In this document: positions 37,701 to 47,400 of the stretch, piece by piece
Layout of the letters: the number at the start of each line of letters is the position of its first letter
Position numbering within the stretch: position 1 is the stretch's first letter
NCBI GenBank assembly: GCA_963971305.1
Contig: OZ020307.1
Coordinates: 4,973,501 to 5,037,500, forward strand
Length of the DNA: 64,000 bases
Direction of reading: 5' to 3'
DNA from: Arcuatula senhousia
Taxonomy: Eukaryota; Mollusca; Bivalvia; Mytilida; Mytilidae
Notes under the pieces: model-generated
Seen by the model: only the letters and a program-made list of their open reading frames with translations
The model's database searches: none
Told to the model about the DNA's origin: nothing
Made by a program: the position numbers and the translations under genes

Positions 37701-39998
37701 ATTCCACTTCGAGTTTTTTCGTAACTTGGATGAGTCGAACCTCTGATAACTCGAATACTTTTCAATGGTCCTCTCAACTTCGAGTTAACGAGGTTCGACT
37801 GTATTGTATTTTTAGTCTTGGGCCAATGCAAGATGGAGAGCAGTGACCTCTGGTATATTGAAGACTGGTGGCTGTTTTCCATTGTTGATTTTTTAAATTG
37901 TGGTTTCTTTATGTTGGGTGTATGGCATACACTTATTCAACATCTCATTTTTGTGTATATTAGATTAATATAATTTTCTTCATGATTGAGACAACAAACA
38001 CTTTTTGTTGTTTTATTTGTTAAATCTTTATATGGATTCAAGACTTCAATACATTACCTATCTGTAGAGCATCCTTAACAGATTTAGTTTTATAGAGATG
38101 CTCCCCTCTTTGAAATTCGTCTGCACTACCATTGGCCAGACAGGAGTATAATCTAAAAACATAACCAATTACAAAATAATGTCCAATAAACCAAAATGTC
38201 ACTTTATATTTTAAATACTATTTTTCAAAACTTGTCCTAAACGTACATGTATTACTGTGGCTTCATTATTTTTCATGGGGGTATCAATTTTCGTGGTTTT
38301 AGTTATTGGCTGGGACCCACGAAAATTTGATACCGCATGAAAAGGAAATTTAACATTGATCTGTATGCTGCAGACTTCAGAACCTCAAATTTCAGATTAC
38401 ACCAAATGGTCCTTTTTCATCAAACCCCGAAAATAAATGATTCCACAGTATAATAAGTTTTCCATGTTTCTAAAATTGTGTCTTCATTAAATACTACTTG
38501 ATTTAACTTTTCGTTTAAGATCTTAACCAGATATATTACACTGTTCTTGTTGTGAAACAAAAATGGAGAAAATAAATAAAAGCTCCAAGTATTTTAATTT
38601 GATCATACACATATCTATTGAAAAAAGATTTATACCTTATATCTTCCTCATTTTCTGGAAAGCTCCAAAATGCAATTCTTAGTTGAACTTCATCAGGAAT
38701 AGGTTGAGGGAAATGTTCAACAACTTCAAAGGGAATATGACAAGCCACAGCCTGAGCAGATAATTCTACCAAAGATGTGATTCTACCATCTACAAATAAT
38801 GAAAAATCATCAAATTTCATTGTATATAGAGTACAAGTTTGTTGCACAAACAGACTGATCCAGGATGCTGGGTCCTCTCTTATGATTTGAAATTCTTTGG
38901 AATGATAAAGGGAATCATTGAAGCATAAGACCAGGTCCCCTCTTTGGTCAATCAAAGGTTACCCACTAAGCAAACTGTTATAATGCACCTTTGATTAACA
39001 TGATGTTTTGTTCATTGTGATTAACTTTCTCCTGTTTTTTCCCTTACTGCAAACTTTGACAAAGCCGAAAAGAAATCGCAAAATGAAACTGCAAAGTTTG
39101 TTCCACTGCTGTCCATACTGTGGCATCTGTCGGCTGCAGTAGATGACTTGAATGGTTTCGCCTGAAATTCGCAGGATAAAAATAAATCCAAAAAACACTT
39201 ATTGGTTGTATCGCTGTTGCCATAATTTATCAAAATAAAATTTAATTAAATTTAGATTATCAGAGTATTATTTGCCCGCCGCTTGTTTTAATCAATCAAA
39301 CAAATCTTGGTTGTATCGCTAGTGCCATAAATTATCAAAATAAAATTTAGATTATTGGAGTATTATTTCATGTATTTGCCTGCTGCTTGTTTTAATCAAT
39401 CAAATGTAATGCCACTCTATATTTCATTTCTTTACAATATCGACTTGCTGTAACAATAAGTGCCGTAATAATAAGAAAATTCTTCTTGTTACGGTCATAA
39501 ATGAATCAGTCTCCGTCCTGTCATCCATTCCCGATTTTCATCTTTGCCGTAACAATAAGAATTTTCTTATTGTTATGGTTTTGCCCAAATTTGCCTTAAC
39601 TGTATCCTGTGCCTATAATTTTACTGAAATGAAATAGAGCAAGCGAACTGTGCACTTATTTGCTGCTTAGGAGCTTCAACGACATGGAGATAATGCTCAC
39701 ACCTAATTGCATGTTTTTGTCAGCCCTTTAATTGTTCATATCATGGACTAATAATGATCTAAAGAAAATTAAAAAAAAAACCAACTGATTACAACAATTG
39801 TATTTCTATTCGCCTACCCTGTTGTTTATTGAAACTGGCCGGTTGCTGACCCCCATTTTGTCTTTTCCAACCTCTCCAATTCTGACAAACACTTTCTTGC
39901 TCGCTGATCCACGAGCAGAGTGAGTCTTCGTCAAACCTATCACTGTCATCAAAAGAAAACCTATCCCCTTCGTTATCCCAATCAAAAACAAAATCCAT
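19745..39998 (-). CDS. ZSWIM8: ZSWIM8 orthologue (SWIM zinc finger E3 ligase receptor)
   Basis: Substrate receptor for a Cullin-RING ubiquitin ligase; its animal orthologues (EBAX-1, Dora, ZSWIM8) mark Argonaute for degradation in target-directed microRNA decay. Coding exons: 39818-39998, 38636-38789, 38058-38152, 36527-36705, 36042-36149, 34733-34814, 30103-30223, 29588-29783, 28156-29157, 27749-27890, 26746-26921, 26324-26510, 25957-26067, 25524-25648, 24841-25157, 24491-24591, 23555-23744, 23144-23236, 22500-22783, 20910-22025, 20473-20650, 19745-19961. All junctions are GT/AG and in phase: 5355 nt, 1784 residues (human about 1837). The start MDFVFDWDNEGDRFSFDDSD matches the family N-terminus. 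An elongin-binding BC-box-like SLVELSAQAVA and IPFEVV lie near residues 64-84. The SWIM finger is C180, C182, C190, H192. Conserved blocks include LLRPLRGREPEG, GMASIDSSAPETTS and EGHLTPPEAASLADR. Exon 20 adds a Gln/Pro/His-rich linker. UTRs are not resolved. Confidence 0.95.
24056..24242 (-). repeat. Single unit of family D in ZSWIM8 intron 16
   Basis: The reverse complement matches one 183-bp unit of the array at 60501-61600, sharing GTGGAAAATGAAT, AAAAGTATAATA and GGCATCTGATATTTGGTAT. A C-run (about 24021-24036) precedes it. It lies between the exons at 24491 and 23744. Confidence 0.7.
30555..30935 (+). pseudogene. Transposase N-terminal remnant in the TTAA element
   Basis: From the ATG at 30555 the frame reads a basic start, followed after shifts and stops by CRIVELGTLANELSQC and then GTDSILLIRCSKCFGII. 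The pattern of an R-V-E-L-x-x-L-A block, a CxxC pair, then a hydrophobic block ending in C-x-x-C resembles the N-terminal zinc-ribbon region of invertebrate Mutator/Kolobok-like transposases. An in-frame TAA follows the first Cys of the first pair and a TAG lies further on. The family assignment is from memory of pattern only. Confidence 0.4.
31495..31690. repeat. Family G repeat fragment in ZSWIM8 intron 6
   Basis: It resembles 3090-3300 and 44056-44200 in order and wording (CTCATATATCC, ACAAGGCAAAGAAA, TCCTGACTTGGTAC). It has no coding content and lies immediately left of the nested transposon. Confidence 0.5.
31711..33157. mobile_element. Nested DNA transposon with palindromic subterminal repeats
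   Basis: Ends read CTAATTTTTCCCC (31711) and GGGGAAAAACTAG (ending 33157), inverted with one mismatch and flanked by TA on both sides. About 170-190 bp at each end is built from alternating CCCC/GGGG clusters and short palindromes such as AGTATATACT and GGAAGATCTAG. The middle is non-coding, so this is a non-autonomous element whose ends probably carry many transposase-binding sites. It sits inside the TTAA element. Confidence 0.65.
32735..32800 (+). repeat. Possible tRNA-derived SINE head fragment
   Basis: ATGGTGTAGTGGTTACAA fits the Pol III A-box consensus TRGYNNARNGG. A good B-box is not visible downstream, so this is at best a broken tRNA-like fragment. Confidence 0.25.
35343..35544. mobile_element. 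G-tract MITE in ZSWIM8 intron 5
   Basis: The left end reads GGCTGTCC...AATT followed by GTGTG and a G-run; the right end is a C-run then ACACG...AATT and GGAACAGCC. The arms are imperfect inverted copies. It is about 200 bp, non-coding. A looser relative is at 50241-50434. Confidence 0.5.
36790..37945. repeat. Family G copy in intron 3, split by a pogo-like element
   Basis: The outer parts 36790-36925 and 37802-37945 together match the reverse complement of 41166-41445. Shared wording includes CCTAAGCCAGGAATC, GTCAAAGCTTTTGTTTGTCC, TTTTAGTCTTGGGCCAATGC and GAGCAGTGACCT. The interruption is the transposon at 36926-37801. Confidence 0.7.
36926..37801. mobile_element. Non-autonomous pogo/Tigger-like transposon
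   Basis: Ends are CAGTTGAACCTCG (left) and CGAGGTTCGACTG (right), inverted copies with mismatches, flanked by TA (36924-36925 and 37802-37803). CAGT ends plus a TA duplication suit the Tc1-mariner/pogo group. Several TTCGAA or TCGAAC motifs occur within 150 bp of each end. It is 876 bp with no transposase frame. Confidence 0.7.
38255..38448. mobile_element. MITE with CTGTGG ends in ZSWIM8 intron 2
   Basis: It begins CTGTGGCTTCATT and ends AATGATTCCACAG, and TA flanks both sides (38253-38254 and 38449-38450). An internal palindrome is built on TTTTCGTGG and CCACGAAAA. It is 194 bp and non-coding. Confidence 0.65.
39202..39410. repeat. Tandem duplication, about 105 bp, ZSWIM8 intron 1
   Basis: Units 39202-39306 and 39307-39410 share GGTTGTATCGCT, AAAATAAAATTTA and GCTTGTTTTAATCAATCAAA. 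Further on (39441-39590) inverted copies of CGTAACAATAAG could form hairpins. No coding content. Confidence 0.65.
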
Positions 39999-41165
39999 TT
40001 TACTAAGAGATTTCTTTGTTTCAGGCCCGAAGGCGCAAGTCTGAACCCAACATTGTCGACTGCTCCCAGTTTTTTATCACGATATTTCTACCCATCTTTT
40101 CAGTATTTTCTTGACTTTTTGGAAAAAATAGATTAAATGTAGTTTACTAAATGCCAGAATGATGTTTGAATGAAAGTTAAAAGATCCTAAATGCTGATTT
40201 AAGCCCAAATGGTCAGTGGGCAATTCAGCTGTCCAAAACAATAATATCCGCTCGGCTGGACTCGATAATTTCCGTAAACTCCGAGTTCTCGCGAGAAATG
40301 TACCCAATGTTTCATTCGTATTATCATTTTGTGCTACCCATTTCAATTGCAAAAAAACTAGGGGCTCCACACATCTCATAAATGAACCATCGCGCTGATA
40401 AACTTTACAGGATTTAACATTCATGAATATATACTGTTTAAATAAAATCAATATCTGCTGGAAAATTGCATACTCTAATACAAACAAACAAACAAATATT
40501 TTTATTTCCGAAAACTCACAAGGAGCACGTACTATATGTGTATATTCACCATTTATTTATTGTGTCTATTATACTTAATTATATATTTCTATCATCCATT
40601 GTTAATGAACCTAAACCAATTATCGTAATTGAGTTCGAGCAATAAATAAAAAAATAATTGAATTGTATAATTAGCAAACAATATCAATGCATAAAAAATA
40701 TACACAAATATCAAAAAGATGATACTAGTACATAAATTAAAGAAAGGACATATCAATATAATGAATTATATAGAGAGACAACTCAAGAAGATAAATATCT
40801 AAATATTTATGTAAATTTATCAAAATTTGTGTAAATTCTAAAACCTTACATCCTAAGGTACAACTGCTTCCATTGTAGTTTTAATTGTCCTGAGAAAATC
40901 ATATCAATAATTGTCTCAGTTTTGTCCTTCGCTATATTTCTTTGGATTTCGTTTGGTTTTATGCATTTTATACATCTTTTGAAATTGTAGATTTCCTATT
41001 TTCGGGTTCTAGTGCTGCCGATGAAAATTAATTGCAATTGGCTTGCAGTTAACATAACACGTGCGTCATAATTAGTAAATAAAGTTAGTTAATTAGTAGT
41101 CTCCATATCCTTTCATTTATGTATTATATTTTTTTTTCATAAATCTAGACTACTGATAGAGGTGG
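39999..41165. other. ZSWIM8 5' flank and upstream spacer
   Basis: This holds the 5' UTR and core promoter of ZSWIM8 by position; the transcription start is not resolved. One promoter motif is recognised at 40287-40296. The remainder (40500-41165) is AT-rich, with nothing I can identify. Confidence 0.5.
40287..40296. promoter_or_regulatory. TCTCGCGAGA promoter element upstream of ZSWIM8
   Basis: A perfect TCTCGCGAGA palindrome lies about 290 bp before the ZSWIM8 start codon. In vertebrates this element marks CpG-rich housekeeping promoters and binds BANP. CpG-containing sequence is rare in this AT-rich region but enriched around it (40240-40300). Confidence 0.45.
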
Positions 41166-41445
41166 AATAAGTGAACGCGACACAACCAACATTAAAGAAA
41201 CGGCAATTTAAAAAAAATGATCCCAATGGAAAACAGCCAGCAGTCTTCAACATGACCAAAGGTCACTGCTCGTTGTCTTGCATTGGCCCAAGACTAAAAA
41301 AACAATACATCAGATTCAAGCAAATCCCTAGATTATCAACGAAAGACCGATTTCTTGACATAAAACAAAAAAACAGATAGTTGACAAGGACAAACAAAAG
41401 CTTTGACAAGGATTCCTGGCTTAGGACAGGCACATATTAAATGTG
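41166..41445. repeat. Family G repeat copy
   Basis: This uninterrupted copy is in inverse orientation to the one in ZSWIM8 intron 3. It ends with CCTGGCTTAGGACAGGCAC and AATGTGGCGGGG, wording that recurs in dispersed mussel repeats as I recall them. The 69-residue open frame here is not conserved between copies. Nothing was found in 41446-42174. Confidence 0.6.
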
Positions 41446-42174
41446 GCGGGGTTAAACTAGTTTTTTGGGGGGCCAATCTTCCCCCTATTGTTTATCTTGT
41501 GCAAAGCACAAAAAAGAACACACTTTAAAAGTCAAATCGATAAAAGTTCAATTCACCAAGATCGAACTTGAGACAAGAGTACTATACGAGAACAACGAAA
41601 CGTAAAGGAACTCTCTTGAGAACACTCGCAGTTACTGACAACTAGCTATGAAGCATTTATCGACTGATGTAAAATGTAAAAAAAAAATCAAACATATCGA
41701 TTCTAAATCCAACATAACACTTCAAACAACCATGGAGATATGATATAGCTCCATGAAACAACTAATGACTTAGTATTATATCATTACACAAAACCGACAT
41801 AATTGATCGATGTAATGCTTCGAAACAATACAATAGTCAAAAAGTAAAAGATAAACGTTTTAGAGTTACTATCAAATTATCAATAGTTCTACAAAAAACA
41901 CCAAATTTGAAGATTTTACTATAACTTCCAATTTGTATCCTTTCTTTAATAAGTTTTTAAGCCAAATTACCATGTCAAGAGGATTGTTTTTGAATTAACG
42001 TGCCTTATAAACTACATTTCCATAGAATTCGGGATGTGATATTCCTATTACAATAAAAAAACGACGTGTACAGTTAATTTTTTCAATAAGATACCCATAT
42101 TTATGAACGAATTTATTTATGAATTTATGACAGAAAATGAATTTGTTATTATGTTTTGTTGGAATAAAATATAC

Positions 42175-42760
42175 TCAGACTATAAGAAACTTCGATTTTT
42201 TTTCTACAAATATAAGCATCGTCATTGCTTCTAAGCCAAACAAACTTGCTATCTTTATCAAGTTTAGGAAATATCTTTTATTATAACACTCAATATATAT
42301 AGGTTTGTCTAAGCATGGAGCTATGATATAGTCATAGCTCCATGGTCTAAGAGATGCATACTTATTGCATGTAAGTAAAGCATGTTTCTCATCCTCAATT
42401 TCGCCAGAGGTACATATTTTGCATGTTCTGTCATTTGCAGAGTTCGCGAAATGCGTCGGACCTGTCGGAGCTGACTGGTAAAATTTATAAAGCAGGTCCA
42501 GCATTTTTAACATACTTACTGGACCCATGTCCGGTAGATTTTAGAAATTTTTTACAAGTTGTAGTAGACAGGACCAGTAAACAAAAATTAGGTCCAATCA
42601 AAGACTCCATTTTGCCTGACCTATGTCCGGCAAAAAAATTAAGTTTCGCGAACTCTGCATTTGCATGGTATTTTTGGTATAGTAGATCTATGCAACTCAA
42701 TTTAAAGTTGATGGTTGTTGGTTTTATATCTACTTAAACTAAATGTATCATTTTATTTCA
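42175..42760 (-). pseudogene. LINE C-terminal remnant with zinc-knuckle region
   Basis: On the minus strand the frame ends with CKICTSGEIEDEKHALLTC and CNKYASLR, the CxxC...H...C region near the C-terminus of many non-LTR retrotransposon polyproteins. Preceding sequence (42659-42760) reads as more of the same ORF but is split by a 222-bp MITE. The upstream reverse transcriptase is missing, consistent with 5' truncation. Confidence 0.6.
42437..42658. mobile_element. MITE with GCAGAGTTCGCGAA ends inside a LINE
   Basis: Terminal inverted repeats GCAGAGTTCGCGAAA and TTTCGCGAACTCTGC are perfect. ATTT lies on both sides (42433-42436 and 42659-42662), a probable 4-bp target duplication. Second-tier inverted motifs TCCGGTAG/TGTCCGGC lie inside. 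It is 222 bp and non-coding. Confidence 0.7.
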
Positions 42761-42985
42761 TTATCATAATTAACATCCCTGAGATAATTTTCTGATTTAG
42801 ATAAGGTTAAGAATGTTCTATAGGATCTTCACTTTTAACTTAATTGTAATTGCTGTGGCCAATTATTTTCAAACTCACTTCTCACAGTCCTGTTTTTAGC
42901 CCAATATTTTAACATGGCTGATACAATATCAATATACAATAGAAAGCGACCTAAGTCACCATGCGAGGCCAATTTGCTAGTCTTT

Positions 42986-43215
42986 GTACCTGCGTGGCCG
43001 AAGGCGAAAGCAGGTCTAGTAGTCGGGTCACTCCGTCCGTCTATCCGCCCGCCCGTCGCAAATACATGTCTATGTCACGGGCATGTAGGACTATATGCTT
43101 TATTCCGAAATGTTGCATTTAGTTTTACTGTAAAAGTTATTTCTTTTCACATAAAAGTAGATCGGTTGAAAAGTACTTCAGTTGGTATGTGAGCTCGCTC
43201 ACAGTATTACTTGTT
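42986..43215 (+). mobile_element. Hairpin-ended repeat, family F
   Basis: It starts with a hairpin of arms ACCTGC and GCAGGT around GCC-GAA-GGC, followed by GTCCGTC/CCGCCCG microsatellite-like sequence. It ends with arms TGTGAGC and GCTCACA (loop TC), then CTTGTT at 43210-43215. There is a single short core, 230 bp in all, with no coding capacity. It has the same end plan as families A, B, D and H. Confidence 0.65.
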
Positions 43216-44055
43216 TATTCTTTTAAGTATCCTTCTAGTTAAGGGTCAGGCAGTGGGCGGCACATCAATATTTTGTATTTGAACTTTTTGTGTTTAGATG
43301 CATTCGTTTTGATATAAAAAAAAAAAACTAATTCTAACAAGATGTTTCATTTGAAAAAGTGTCAATTACCTAGATAATTTTTGACTGTTATATAGAGAAA
43401 AAAATTGGCAAAAATGTAGAATTCAATTAAATTTCAAATGTTTATATCTTAAAAAGGCAAATTGATATAGAACTTTAATCAACTAAAATGTTGTTTTATT
43501 GGATAGTTTTATCAAATTCCATGATAAAAGGTCTGCTTTCTTCATGTGCCATCACATCTATGCATTTTGCCTGATTCTTACGTGGATTGATACTTATGCT
43601 ATTTTAACAACATTTTTGTTGTGTTCGTTCGTCCGTCCACGTGTCCCGTCGGCTTTTCTTTTTTGCTAATTGGCACATAATTCAGACATTATTTCTCTGA
43701 GACTTTCAGATTTCGTACGATTTATACATTTATTAATATTGTAAAACAATCACTAAACGTGTACTTTTTTCTTTTAACTTGTAATTCTGCATTTGAGAAC
43801 ATATTGCATTTTTTACAACGGATGCATTGCTCATTCATCAGGACACTTTCGATATTTCAATCCATCCCTTGTCAGCTTTTTAAAATGATAAAGAATTTGA
43901 AATTATTTAAGTTTTTGGTTTTGTATAACAATACCCAGAACATCCCCATAGAGGTTAAAATTTATCGACCTCAACACCTTCCCAATCGCTTTAATCTCGC
44001 CAGCTTTTTGGGATGGGATAGGGGGGCTTTGCCCCCCCCCCCCTAGACCCCCCAA
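43216..44055. other. Spacer with a possible hairpin-repeat start
   Basis: ACAACATTTTTGTTGT (43608-43623) followed by CGTTCGTCCGTCC resembles the 5' end of another family in the hairpin-repeat set, but no matching 3' end was found. G and C runs lie near 44020-44060. No gene is supported. Confidence 0.35.
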
Positions 44056-44200
44056 CAAAGTCAACAACAAAACTACCAAAATGAGATGACCTCATATATC
44101 CCGGAAGAAAAGTCAAAACAAGGCAAAGAAACAACATAGAAAATGCAGATCGTAAAAGTCCTGATTTGGTACAGGCATCTGAAAAGAAATGGTTGCAATT
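44056..44200. repeat. Family G repeat fragment
   Basis: Resembles 3090-3300 and 31495-31690: CAACAACAAAACTACC, CTCATATATCCCGGAAG, CAAAACAAGGCAAAG and TCCTGATTTGGTACAGGCAT in the same order. Confidence 0.5.
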
Positions 44201-45119
44201 GGTTGAGCAAGGTTTATTGGCGCCAAAAGGTGTCCAACACCCACGTTCTTTGTGTTCTTCATCCCAAATCACCCGCTGTCTCTTGTGTCAAAACATCGCC
44301 ACATTGGTTAGGATAATAATACTGTGCTTAATACGTCAAATTAGAAGTTCAACTTCTAATATATAATAAGTATCTATATTTACCGAAAAAAGTTTTCTTC
44401 AACTTGCATTTTACGATAAGTTACAATCAATTACAGTTGGAATTTTACATTTTGGGGAATAATTTCGTTGTTCAAGACGTGCCTGTGGATTTAATTTCCA
44501 GTTAAAACAGACAAAACTTGGTGTTCTAGTAGTTAAGGTACATACAAAAGGCTGAATAAACTTATGTTTGTCCGTTATCCCCTTTCAACACCTTCATAGA
44601 GAAAATACGTACCCCACCTACATGAGCACGATGGGTTTGGGTTTTTTTTTCGGCTCATCCGGTCTGTTGTGTTCCACCCGGTTCTATGTGTCCGAATACC
44701 CGAGGTGATATTGGTATAAAAAAAAACGACTTCCAAAACCTGTCGGAAAAAAAAATGTCACCATTATTAGCAAAAAGTTTATAAGTTTTGCAAATATGTG
44801 GATCATATCATTTATCTTATAGTTAGAAATTAGTAACAGTGTCAAAATTATAATTATTATTTAAAATCTAAAACAATAGACAGTTTAAAATCTAAAAAAA
44901 TATTGAAAATTTAAAATCTAAACGTAATTGAATCTTTAAAATCTAAAAGCAACAGAATCATAAAAACAACAAAGCTTTTAATTTAAAAAACAAAAGTAAA
45001 GAAAATATAAATGTTAAATATACTGAGTATGTTCTATACCTGTCATCATAGATAGGTTTGTTTTTGGTTTTGGTTTTTTTTTTCTTTTAATTTAAATAAT
45101 ATAATTAAGTAACCATAGA
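44201..45119. repeat. Spacer with short TTTAAAATCTAAA tandem repeats
   Basis: Four loosely spaced copies of TTAAAATCTAAA lie at about 44858-44950, with spacing near 27-30 bp. A long T-run follows near 45060. No gene is recognised in the interval. Confidence 0.5.
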
Positions 45120-47400
45120 TTAGACAAAACAAAAAGAAGAAAAATTAACAGCTAGTAAGGGGTTTAAAATAATAAAAATGAAAAATAACCAGCCACCGCA
45201 GTGCGCTCTTAGTATTAGGGATGTAGTATATACACGGGTAGCATTTATTAATACCAGGTAAAAAAAACAGCTAAAATATAGCAGTTGTGTCAAATTGATT
45301 GGTTCAGTTTGCTTGATGTTTGCAAACACAGATGCACATCCCTCCATTATAACTGGTAGAATCTCCTTTCGAGTTTGCTCTAGCGATTTACATGTGAGTA
45401 GAAAATGTTCTAAAGTTTCAGGACATTCATGGCATAACAAATATTGACTAGTGATTTTCTGTTTTGAGAATTTAGATCTATTTGTCTGTAGAAGGTATGT
45501 TCCTGTTACAATCTTCAGTTTCTTCGCAATTCTTGGAGCATCTTAGGGAGCTACTGAGTCAACATTCAACAGTGGATGTAGTTTTCCTGGTGTAAAGGTA
45601 TTTGAAAGATATTGCAAGGACGGATATTGTTCAACTTGTCTTTCAAGTTCTTTTTTCCAATAGTTTTTCACCTTGTTGATTACTTCTTTTTTCCATTCAC
45701 ATTTAGATAATGATTTATATATAGGAATTGTTCCATATCATAGATTTTATATTGTAGAACATTTTCTTTTCTAGATCAATGAACCAGCTGCTGCTTTTGG
45801 CGTCTTTTATGGCAAGTTGTCTTTCTGCTATCCTCCATTCTGCACTTGATTTTTTTAGCCTGCATATATTTCCAAATAGATTCATTATTTTTATATGAGT
45901 TTCTGCAGATATTGTTAATTAACCTGATAAGATATATACTGCTGGATTTGCTACATCGTTTGGGAGTGATAATATCTGTTTTAATGTTTTTCGATGAAAG
46001 TTGTCAAGTAGAGTTTGTGCTTTATTGTTGGGTTTGATAACTTCTATTCCATAAGTGAGAACAGGTATACATAACGTAAGTTTTGAATAGAGATAGTGCA
46101 GTTTTTGGATCAAGCCCATTTTCGCAATGTAATCCTGCGGCCATCAGACTATACATAGTTCGCCTTTATGTTCTCTTCAACAGAGGTTACAGTTGTATTA
46201 ATCTTTGATCTGGTAATACCGATGTGAGTAGCCTTGTCAACTATAGGCATTTGGTTCTTATTAATCTTACACCTATCTATGTTAAAGTTTCTATGGTTGT
46301 TCTTAATTTCTTTCTGTGGAAATACTACACTCTTCAAAGGTTGCAATAGGTAGGCTTCCCTTTGACTGTAGTCAGCTGCGATATTTATTATTATTTGAGC
46401 CTCTTGAAGATTAGTAGCAGTAAGTGTAATGTCATCGGCGCAGGTAGGTGTGCAGCAGTTGATATTTTCTATTCTTCCTCCTAGTTGTGTGGAGCATAGT
46501 TCATCAAGAAGCTGGTTGATATATATCTTGTAGAGATCTGCGCTCAATGTACCTCCTTGTCTCACTCCTTGATCAATTTGAAATTCGTCTGAGTTACTTC
46601 CGTTCCATTTGACATAGGTGGTAGCACCTTAATATAAATTATCAATTAGTAAAATGTTCTGGTATGATATGCCAATGTGATATAATTTACGTATTAAATT
46701 TGTGTGACGAACTACGTCGAATGCTGATTTTGCATCTAACAAGACAAATATGGTGTTTTTACTACTGTCTATATTTTCTCTATGTGCTTCCTCCATAAGT
46801 AGTGCACTGTATAGTGGTGTTGCACCTTTTGTAAAGCCTCTTTGTTGATGGTTTTGAATTCTTTTGATGTCAGGTTGTATTCTTGATTTGATAACTGATT
46901 CAAGTATGAGGGTCGGGAAGACCTTTTCCGGGACGCCGGGATTGGCCATATTATTTAACGGGAATTCGAGAAAAGTGACTAGCGGGAAACGGGAACCTGC
47001 ATTTTATTTTTCGGGATGCGGGATCGGTAGTTTTTATTATCCGGGAAAATGGGATTATAAAATTATTTTGACGGGAATTCGGGACGGGACCCCCTCCTCC
47101 CCTCCCCCTAGTATTTTTGATAGTATTGGTGTAATTGTAGTTTCCCTGTAGTTCTTAGCTTCGTTCTTTGCGCCTTTGTTTTTGTATATTGGTGTCATAG
47201 ATCCTATCTTCATGTCATCAGTAATGTATGTAAACTGAAATGATCTCAGGTTTATTAATATTGTTAAGTAATCACTGGAGTATTGCCCACCATATATAAG
47301 ATTTTCTGTAGTAATTCCATGTGCATCAGGAGCTTTGTTTCTGTTGAGACTTTTGATAGCGTTGTACATACTTCCTCTTTTGTCACAGTTAACTAGAGTG
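45120..47400 (-). pseudogene. Non-LTR retrotransposon (LINE) RT remnant
   Basis: Minus-strand fragments follow in order. An RT start with NRNKAPDAHGITTENL and KIGSMTPIYKNKG (47369 down to about 47115) is followed by fingers/palm with GFTKGATPLYSALL and LLDAKSAFD (46903 down to 46629). Next is MRQGGTLSADLYKIYINQL and a CADD box in place of YADD (46565-46149), then a thumb-like region TYGIEV...NFHRKTLKQI (46119-45919), and a terminal HECPETLEHFLLTC region (45440-45120). Frames change between blocks and several stops occur. A 202-bp insertion (46908-47109) separates the first two blocks. The clade is not determined. Confidence 0.75.
46908..47109. mobile_element. CGGGA-cluster insertion in the LINE, 5-bp TSD
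   Basis: AGTAT lies on both sides (46903-46907 and 47110-47114), and removing the insert plus one AGTAT restores the continuous RT frame (SKIL then ESVIK). Within 202 bp I count 12 copies of CGGGA, all on the plus strand. The right end is C-rich. It is non-coding. Confidence 0.65.
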
